This document shows positions 7,914 to 11,363 of a stretch of 11,363 bases of DNA, in pieces. The stretch comes from Clostridiales bacterium. GTDB lineage: Bacteria; Bacillota; Clostridia; Christensenellales; CAG-138. Every line of letters starts with the position of its first letter. Positions within the stretch are counted from its first letter, which is position 1. The notes beneath the pieces are model-generated. The model searched no databases. It was not told where the DNA came from and saw only the letters and a list, made by a program, of their open reading frames with translations. Where the stretch lies: the NCBI GenBank assembly GCA_031270585.1, contig JAISXK010000100.1, positions 1 to 11,363 of the forward strand, in the 5' to 3' direction. A program made the position numbers and the translations under genes.

Positions 7914-7937
7914 TAAAGGGAATAATTTATGAAATGA
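7914..7937 (+). promoter_or_regulatory. Ribosome binding site with overlapping two-codon ORF at the hydrolase start
   Basis: AAAGGG near 7915-7920 is 8 nt before an ATG at 7929 that reads only ATG AAA TGA. Its stop codon overlaps the hydrolase ATG at 7934 (ATGA). The hydrolase ATG itself is about 13 nt from the AAAGGG, which is long for direct initiation, so coupled re-initiation from the mini-ORF is possible. Confidence 0.4.
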
Positions 7938-9682
7938 AGCGAAAACATAAGCGCCGTTCTTCGTATATATTAAGCGCCGGGCCGTCGAGACCGGCTGTTA
8001 AGCAAAAACAAAAAGCCGGCGCGTCCGCAGGCAGGAAGCGTTTACGCTTCAAGATATATTTGCGCGGAGCGAAAGCTTTGCTGGCGGCGCTTTTTGAGCA
8101 AATCAAAAAAGGGTCCATACGCGCCATTGCGGTGGCGACCATGGTTGTGCTGCTGGTTGTAAGCATGCCTTTAACGCTGATATTGACCAATGGCGCAAAG
8201 GACAGGCCCGGCGCCACGCCGGCGCAAGCCGCCGGCACGGCCGAAAATATGCTGGTGCTGGATATTGGCCGGCAAACATACAGCGCGGGCGCGCAGAACG
8301 TTCAAGAGCAAAACGCGGCGCCCACGCCAACGCCCGAGCCGCACCCCGATAACGGCGAGTTTTTGAAGCGCGGCATGACCGCCGGCGTGGTTGCCGAAGT
8401 GCAAGAGCGATTGATGGAACTGGGCTATATGGATTGGGACGAGCCCACCACGTTCTTTGGCCCCAACACCAAGGATGCGGTGATGCTCTTTCAACGGCAG
8501 CACGGGCTTGATATGGACGGTAGCGTGGGCACACAAACCTATAGCGTGTTGATGTCGGCCGACGCGCAAAAATATACCATCACCATCGGTGTGGAAGATG
8601 ACGACGTGCTGGAACTGCAAAAGCGTCTGCGTGAGTTGGGATACCTTAATAAAGCCACACGCTACTTCGGCACCGAAACTGAAGCGGCGGTAAAAACATT
8701 CCAGGAGAAAAACGGCCTTTCGCCGGATGGAAAGGTTGGCGAAAAGACCCGCGAAATGCTATACAGCGAAGACGCCAAGGCAAACTATTTTGGGCGTGGC
8801 GAGGTCAGCGAAAAATTGAGAGAATACCAAAATAGGTTAAAGAGTCTTGGGTACCTGACCACCGATGCGGACGGCAAATATGGCAACGATACGGAAAACG
8901 CCGTGCGGCGCTTCCAAGAGCGTTCGGGCCTGATTGCGGATGGTTATCTGGGGCCGGATACCATCAAGTTTCTGATGGCAAAAGAGGCCCAGGCCAACGC
9001 GCTGATGATCGGCATGAAGGGCTCTGACATCACAAAGATACAGGAAAGATTACAAGAACTTAACTATCTGAGCGGCAAGGCGGATGGATATTTTGGATCC
9101 GGTACGGAAACTGCTGTGCGCAACTTCCAAAACCAAAATGGTCTGAGCGTGGACGGCAAAGTGGGTAAGAAGACGTTGAACCTTCTGATGTCTTCCGGCG
9201 CGAAAAAATCCGACGGCAGTTCGGCGGGAAGTTCAAGCAGTTCCAACGCAAGCGCAAACGGTAGTTCCGGTTCCGGCGATTCCGGCGGTTCCGGTATGGT
9301 GCAAGCCCCCGGCGCTAATGTTGAAACGTTTATTGCCGTGGCTGAATCAAAAATAGGCAGCAAATACGTGCGGGGCGGCAAGGGACCCAGCGTATTCGAT
9401 TGCTCCGGCTTTGTATATTGGTGCCTTAACCAAGCAGGTGTCTCACAGGGGTACATGACATCCGGCGGGTGGCAGAAAACCACAAAATATCAAAGAATTT
9501 CGAGTATGAACGGCTTAGAACGCGGCGATGTGGTGAGCTTTAAGGGACATGTAGGCATTTACCTTGGCGGCGGGCGCATGATCGATGCTTCATCCAGCCA
9601 GGGCAAGGTGCGCGTCTGCTCCGCCATACAGGAAAGCGCGTATTGGAAGAAAACCTTCGTTTGCGGATTTAGAATTTTCTAA
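7934..9682 (+). CDS. Membrane-anchored peptidoglycan hydrolase: four PG-binding repeats plus NlpC/P60 domain
   Basis: A 582-aa cell-wall hydrolase. A basic cytoplasmic N-terminus (1-62, very rich in Lys/Arg) precedes one hydrophobic segment (about 63-85, AIAVATMVVLLVVSMPLTLI), acting as a membrane anchor or long signal. A Pro/Thr spacer (APTPTPEPHP, 129-138) leads to four PG_binding_1-type repeats near 145-208, 219-279, 287-348 and 357-420, each with a LGY/LNY, FG/YG, A-V-FQ, GL-DG-VG pattern. A Ser/Gly linker (421-458) precedes NlpC/P60 (about 463-582), with nucleophile C490 (DCSGFVYW), H539 (GHVGIY) and, where many members have a third His, D551 (MIDAS). NlpC/P60 enzymes usually cut D-Glu-containing peptide bonds of muropeptides. 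I take the ATG at 7934, since the 49 codons upstream from 7787 cover the promoter. It diverges from surE and ends at a hairpin. Confidence 0.93.
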   Translation: MKRKHKRRSSYILSAGPSRPAVKQKQKAGASAGRKRLRFKIYLRGAKALLAALFEQIKKGSIRAIAVATMVVLLVVSMPLTLILTNGAKDRPGATPAQAAGTAENMLVLDIGRQTYSAGAQNVQEQNAAPTPTPEPHPDNGEFLKRGMTAGVVAEVQERLMELGYMDWDEPTTFFGPNTKDAVMLFQRQHGLDMDGSVGTQTYSVLMSADAQKYTITIGVEDDDVLELQKRLRELGYLNKATRYFGTETEAAVKTFQEKNGLSPDGKVGEKTREMLYSEDAKANYFGRGEVSEKLREYQNRLKSLGYLTTDADGKYGNDTENAVRRFQERSGLIADGYLGPDTIKFLMAKEAQANALMIGMKGSDITKIQERLQELNYLSGKADGYFGSGTETAVRNFQNQNGLSVDGKVGKKTLNLLMSSGAKKSDGSSAGSSSSSNASANGSSGSGDSGGSGMVQAPGANVETFIAVAESKIGSKYVRGGKGPSVFDCSGFVYWCLNQAGVSQGYMTSGGWQKTTKYQRISSMNGLERGDVVSFKGHVGIYLGGGRMIDASSSQGKVRVCSAIQESAYWKKTFVCGFRIF

Positions 9683-9697
9683 ATAAAAAGGAGCGAC

Positions 9698-9727
9698 AAG
9701 GGCGGCCGGGCTGGCCGCCTTTCTTTG
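9698..9727 (+). terminator. Intrinsic terminator after the hydrolase gene
   Basis: GGCGGCC (9701-9707) and GGCCGCC (9713-9719) form a 7-bp GC-only stem around a GGGCT loop, extended outward by a G-T and two A-T pairs, followed by TTTCTTT. It starts 15 nt past the hydrolase stop and ends almost directly against the ribosome binding site of the next gene, so it may act as a partial terminator or attenuator between the two. Confidence 0.75.
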
Positions 9728-9735
9728 GGGATATG

Positions 9736-10398
9736 ATGACCATACTGGATTTGACGCATGTTCTAAAAGAGGATATTCCCATTTTCCCCGGTACAGAACC
9801 CCCTACGCTGGAGGCCGCGTGCTCCTGCGAAAAAGAGGGTTTTGCCGAAACAAAAATATGCATGTATTCACATGTAGGCACGCATATGGATGCGCCCGCG
9901 CATTTGTTTACCGGCTTTGCTACGCTTGACCAAATACCGGCGGCGCAGTTTTGCGGCAAGGCGGTGGTGGTAGATTGTACGCCTGATCCGCAGGAAAACG
10001 CGGCTTGTGCGATTACCATGCGGGATATTGCGCCACATAAGGCATTGGCCGACCAGGCGGATTTTTTGCTGTTTCATACGGGTTGGTCGGATAAATGGGA
10101 TACCGGCGATTACCTGTTGGATCGGTATCCCTGCATGGACGCGGAGGTAACAGAATACCTGATCCGCATGGGTAAAAAAGGGGTGGGAGTGGATTGCATC
10201 AGCATTGACCGCCTGCATGATGGTGGCCTGCGCAACCACCGCGCGCTTTTGCAAACAAACAGTATGGTAATTATAGAAAACCTGACGCATTTGAAGCCGC
10301 TGGTGGGCAAACTGTTTTATTTTTTTGCTATGCCGCTCTTCTATCGCAAGGCGGATGGCGCGCCCGTGCGGGCTATTGCCATCTATGAAGCACTGTAG
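9736..10398 (+). CDS. Cyclase-family metal-dependent hydrolase (kynurenine formamidase-like)
   Basis: About 220 aa, the normal length for the cyclase family (PF04199), which includes kynurenine formamidase, isatin hydrolase and related amidases. The metal-binding signature HVGTHMDAPAH spans residues 46-56 (counted from the ATG at 9736), with H46, H50, D52 and H56. GVDCISID (about 151-158) and NHRALL...IIENL (about 167-184), with a late His and Glu, match the rest of the active site. No tryptophan-degradation gene is nearby, so a true kynurenine pathway role is not supported and the substrate is unknown. Two ATGs stand in tandem (9733, 9736); GGGG at 9727-9730 is 5 nt from the second, which I prefer. 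No promoter is evident in the 50 nt gap, which is filled by the hairpin. Confidence 0.88.
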   Translation: MTILDLTHVLKEDIPIFPGTEPPTLEAACSCEKEGFAETKICMYSHVGTHMDAPAHLFTGFATLDQIPAAQFCGKAVVVDCTPDPQENAACAITMRDIAPHKALADQADFLLFHTGWSDKWDTGDYLLDRYPCMDAEVTEYLIRMGKKGVGVDCISIDRLHDGGLRNHRALLQTNSMVIIENLTHLKPLVGKLFYFFAMPLFYRKADGAPVRAIAIYEAL

Positions 10399-10436
10399 AC
10401 GGCGCGTACTCTCGCTTCCCGCCAGCCTCCTTTTTT

Positions 10437-10475
10437 TAAAACAATAAGAACCGGGCCGCCTGATTGGGGCCCGGT
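10437..10475 (-). terminator. Intrinsic terminator of the small minus-strand gene
   Basis: ACCGGGCC (10450-10457) pairs with GGCCCGGT (10468-10475), with possible extra CC/GG pairing inside the loop. On the minus strand the hairpin is followed by TTCTTATTGTTTT, a usable T-tract; on the plus strand no T-tract follows, so it belongs to the gene at 10512-10703 and not to the cyclase gene. It lies about 36 nt past that gene's stop. Between 10399 and 10436 only a T7 run (10431-10437) without a convincing stem could serve the cyclase transcript. Confidence 0.75.
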
Positions 10476-10511
10476 ATGATTCGTCGGTCAATATAGTTTC
10501 TTTGGTATGAT

Positions 10512-10703
10512 CTAGCGCCGAGACAGTATACGGTGAATTTTGTCGTCGCTGTAATTGCGGGATAGCATCATATCAAGCAGTTCTTGCCGCATTGCATGGT
10601 CGGGTGTGTTCAACTGCGTCCCGAGGTTATTCTTGTTGCGTTGCTGCTTTGCCGTTTTACACAAGTCTCCAAGTGCGATGGTTTTTCCAATCAGCATCAT
10701 CAT
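10512..10703 (-). CDS. Small protein of unknown function
   Basis: A 63-aa basic protein that I do not recognise. AAGGAGG ends 5 nt before the first of three tandem ATG codons (10703), one of the best ribosome binding sites in the window, and a hairpin terminator follows, so it is very likely a real gene despite its size. It starts MMMLIGKTIALGDL, has a charged Lys/Arg/Gln/Asn middle (about 16-30) and a probably helical C-terminal half ending SRNYSDDKIHRILSRR. There is no signal peptide, membrane span or cysteine pair; one Cys (C15). It lies alone on its strand, between the cyclase gene and the divergent Lrp-type regulator, whose product could control it. No clear promoter was found upstream. 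Confidence 0.75.
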   Translation of the reverse strand: MMMLIGKTIALGDLCKTAKQQRNKNNLGTQLNTPDHAMRQELLDMMLSRNYSDDKIHRILSRR

Positions 10704-10732
10704 GATCGCCTCCTTAAACTTTATACCGCCTT

Positions 10733-10762
10733 TTGACAGTTATAGTGTAGCATCCTTTTTAT
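10733..10762 (+). promoter_or_regulatory. Candidate promoter for the Lrp-type gene
   Basis: TTGACA (10733-10738) is a perfect -35 hexamer, followed after 18 nt by TTTTAT (10757-10762), a four-of-six -10. This would leave a leader of about 120 nt. An alternative -10, TATGAT at 10849-10854, is nearer the gene but lacks a -35 at normal distance. Either or neither may be used. Confidence 0.35.
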
Positions 10763-10797
10763 AAGCAGTACATATATTCCATACCGTTTTCCCGTAA

Positions 10798-10822
10798 AAT
10801 AACTGGACATATTAAGGTTATT
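10798..10822. promoter_or_regulatory. Inverted repeat in the intergenic region, possible operator
   Basis: AATAAC (10798-10803) and GTTATT (10817-10822) form a perfect 6-bp inverted repeat around 13 nt. GTAAAAT occurs on both sides (10794-10800 and 10827-10833). Lrp/AsnC proteins often bind such dyads in front of their own genes, so this is a plausible autoregulatory site, but the arms are short and the match to any Lrp consensus is poor. Confidence 0.35.
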
Positions 10823-10891
10823 CACGGTAAAATGTTTAAAAAATAAGGTATGATGAATGTGGGCGCCGGTTTTTATGCGGCGGGAGGATCT

Positions 10892-11329
10892 ATGGACGAA
10901 ATAGATAGAAAAATACTGCACATTTTGTGCGAAAACGCACGCATTTCCTTAAAAGAACTTGGCGGTATGATCAACTTGAGCAATACCGCTACCGGCGAGC
11001 GCGTAAAAAAGTTAGAAGATACAGATATAATCAAACGTTATACGATTATTATGGATCACAAAAAGATCGGGTATTCACTGCATGTCATGATCGTTTTGGA
11101 GTTCCCCTATACCGTGCGCGAAAACCAGGATAAGTTTTTGCGGTTTATTAAGGATGATAAGCGTATTGTATGCGCGTACCCAGCCTATTCCGGCGGGAAG
11201 GATTATGTGCTGGACATTTACTGTAAGGATATGCAGGCTTTTATAGAGCTTCAGGATGTGCTGGTGGGATTTGGGTTCGCGACGTCGTTTGTGGTGGGAG
11301 ACGACATTTTGGAAGAACACGCAACATGA
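10892..11329 (+). CDS. Lrp/AsnC-family transcriptional regulator
   Basis: A 145-aa regulator. Residues 2-52 form the AsnC-type winged helix-turn-helix: DEIDRKILHILCENARISLKEL at the start, then NLSNTATGERVKKLEDTDIIKRYT. Residues about 64-140 form the RAM ligand-binding domain, with the YPAYSGGKDYVLDIYCKDMQAF stretch (97-117) typical of the family. Such proteins sense amino acids or similar small molecules and control their metabolism. I use the ATG at 10892 because GGGAGG (10882-10887) lies 4 nt before it and the protein then begins MDEIDRKIL as family members do; an upstream ATG at 10850 has no such site. The TGA is followed after 3 nt by another ribosome binding site, so it is probably the first gene of an operon running off the window. 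The effector is unknown. Confidence 0.93.
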   Translation: MDEIDRKILHILCENARISLKELGGMINLSNTATGERVKKLEDTDIIKRYTIIMDHKKIGYSLHVMIVLEFPYTVRENQDKFLRFIKDDKRIVCAYPAYSGGKDYVLDIYCKDMQAFIELQDVLVGFGFATSFVVGDDILEEHAT

Positions 11330-11332
11330 AGC

Positions 11333-11339
11333 GAGGAGG
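11333..11339 (+). promoter_or_regulatory. Ribosome binding site of a truncated downstream gene
   Basis: GAGGAGG lies 3 nt after the Lrp-type stop codon. No ATG follows in the remaining bases; a TTG at 11351 is 11 nt away. The gene it serves is lost at the window edge. Lrp-type genes of Firmicutes are often followed by an aminotransferase gene, but nothing here shows that. Confidence 0.6.
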
Positions 11340-11353
11340 ATAAAATATATTTG

Positions 11354-11363
11354 AGATCGGAAG
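11354..11363 (+). other. Probable sequencing-adapter remnant
   Basis: The last ten bases, AGATCGGAAG, are identical to the first ten of the common Illumina TruSeq adapter (which continues AGC). At the exact end of the window this is much more likely to be untrimmed adapter than genome sequence. Confidence 0.8.

Larger units (their letters stand above)
7613..7933. other. Divergent intergenic region between surE and the hydrolase gene
   Basis: About 320 nt with no convincing gene. It holds the minus-strand surE promoter at the left and the plus-strand hydrolase promoter at the right. The middle (7690-7845) contains an open frame from ATG 7696 to TAA 7845 (49 codons, lysine-rich), but it has no ribosome binding site at its start and I recognise nothing in it. 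The AT-rich stretch at 7835-7851 could be an upstream element for the hydrolase promoter. Confidence 0.6.

Noticed and set aside
7787..7933. 49-codon upstream extension of the hydrolase reading frame
   Set aside because: It would place the start codon before the extended -10 promoter and add residues unlike a hydrolase N-terminus; the basic MKRKHKRR start is far more plausible.
10399..10437. Terminator for the cyclase gene (T7 run)
   Set aside because: Only GGCG/CGCC over a 15-nt loop precedes the T-run; too weak to call.
9868..10491. 207-codon minus-strand open frame across the cyclase gene
   Set aside because: Antisense to a gene with an intact metal-binding signature, and it would run through the terminator at 10437-10475.
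1..11363. CRISPR array, tRNA/rRNA, transposase, phage or defence cassette
   Set aside because: No regularly spaced repeats, cloverleaf, transposase or integrase motifs, or defence-type domains were seen on either strand.

Overview
The window looks like an ordinary chromosomal segment of a low-to-mid GC Gram-positive anaerobe of the class Clostridia. Three things point there: strong AGGAGG-type ribosome binding sites before almost every gene, the gene order cmk-plsC-ispH with ispH fused to ribosomal protein S1 (a Clostridia/Firmicutes arrangement), and a divergent cell-wall hydrolase built of peptidoglycan-binding repeats plus NlpC/P60. I cannot name a genus. The last ten bases match the start of the Illumina TruSeq adapter, so the right edge is probably a contig end.

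Minus strand, 7689 down to 83: one tightly packed operon of seven genes, read as surE (5'-nucleotidase), an RpiR/MurR-type regulator with a SIS domain, a histidine-phosphatase (phosphoglycerate-mutase superfamily) protein, a YhiN/HI0933-type flavoprotein, cmk (CMP kinase), plsC (acyltransferase), and a fused ispH-S1 gene. A very good sigma-A promoter (TTGAAA, 17 bp, TATAAT) lies upstream of surE. A 14-bp perfect hairpin with T-rich flanks closes the operon. Junctions are overlaps of 4 nt (twice), 1 nt, 9 nt, 24 nt and 39 nt, so co-transcription is very likely. The cargo is housekeeping: nucleotide recycling and CMP phosphorylation, phosphatidic-acid synthesis, the last step of the MEP isoprenoid pathway, and translation.

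Plus strand, 7874 to 10398: a membrane-anchored peptidoglycan hydrolase with four peptidoglycan-binding repeats and an NlpC/P60 catalytic domain, a terminator hairpin, then a cyclase-family (kynurenine-formamidase-like) metal hydrolase whose start lies directly behind that hairpin.

Right end: a small minus-strand gene of unknown function (63 aa, excellent ribosome binding site, own terminator) diverges from an Lrp/AsnC-family regulator. The regulator is followed at once by another ribosome binding site, so a further gene in the same operon has been cut off by the window end.

I found no mobile element, CRISPR array, tRNA, rRNA or defence-like cassette, and nothing I would call a new biological system. 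The most useful second looks are the adapter remnant at the end, the architecture of the IspH-S1 fusion and its long tails, the hairpin between the hydrolase and the cyclase, the odd start region of the hydrolase, and the small unknown gene facing the Lrp regulator.
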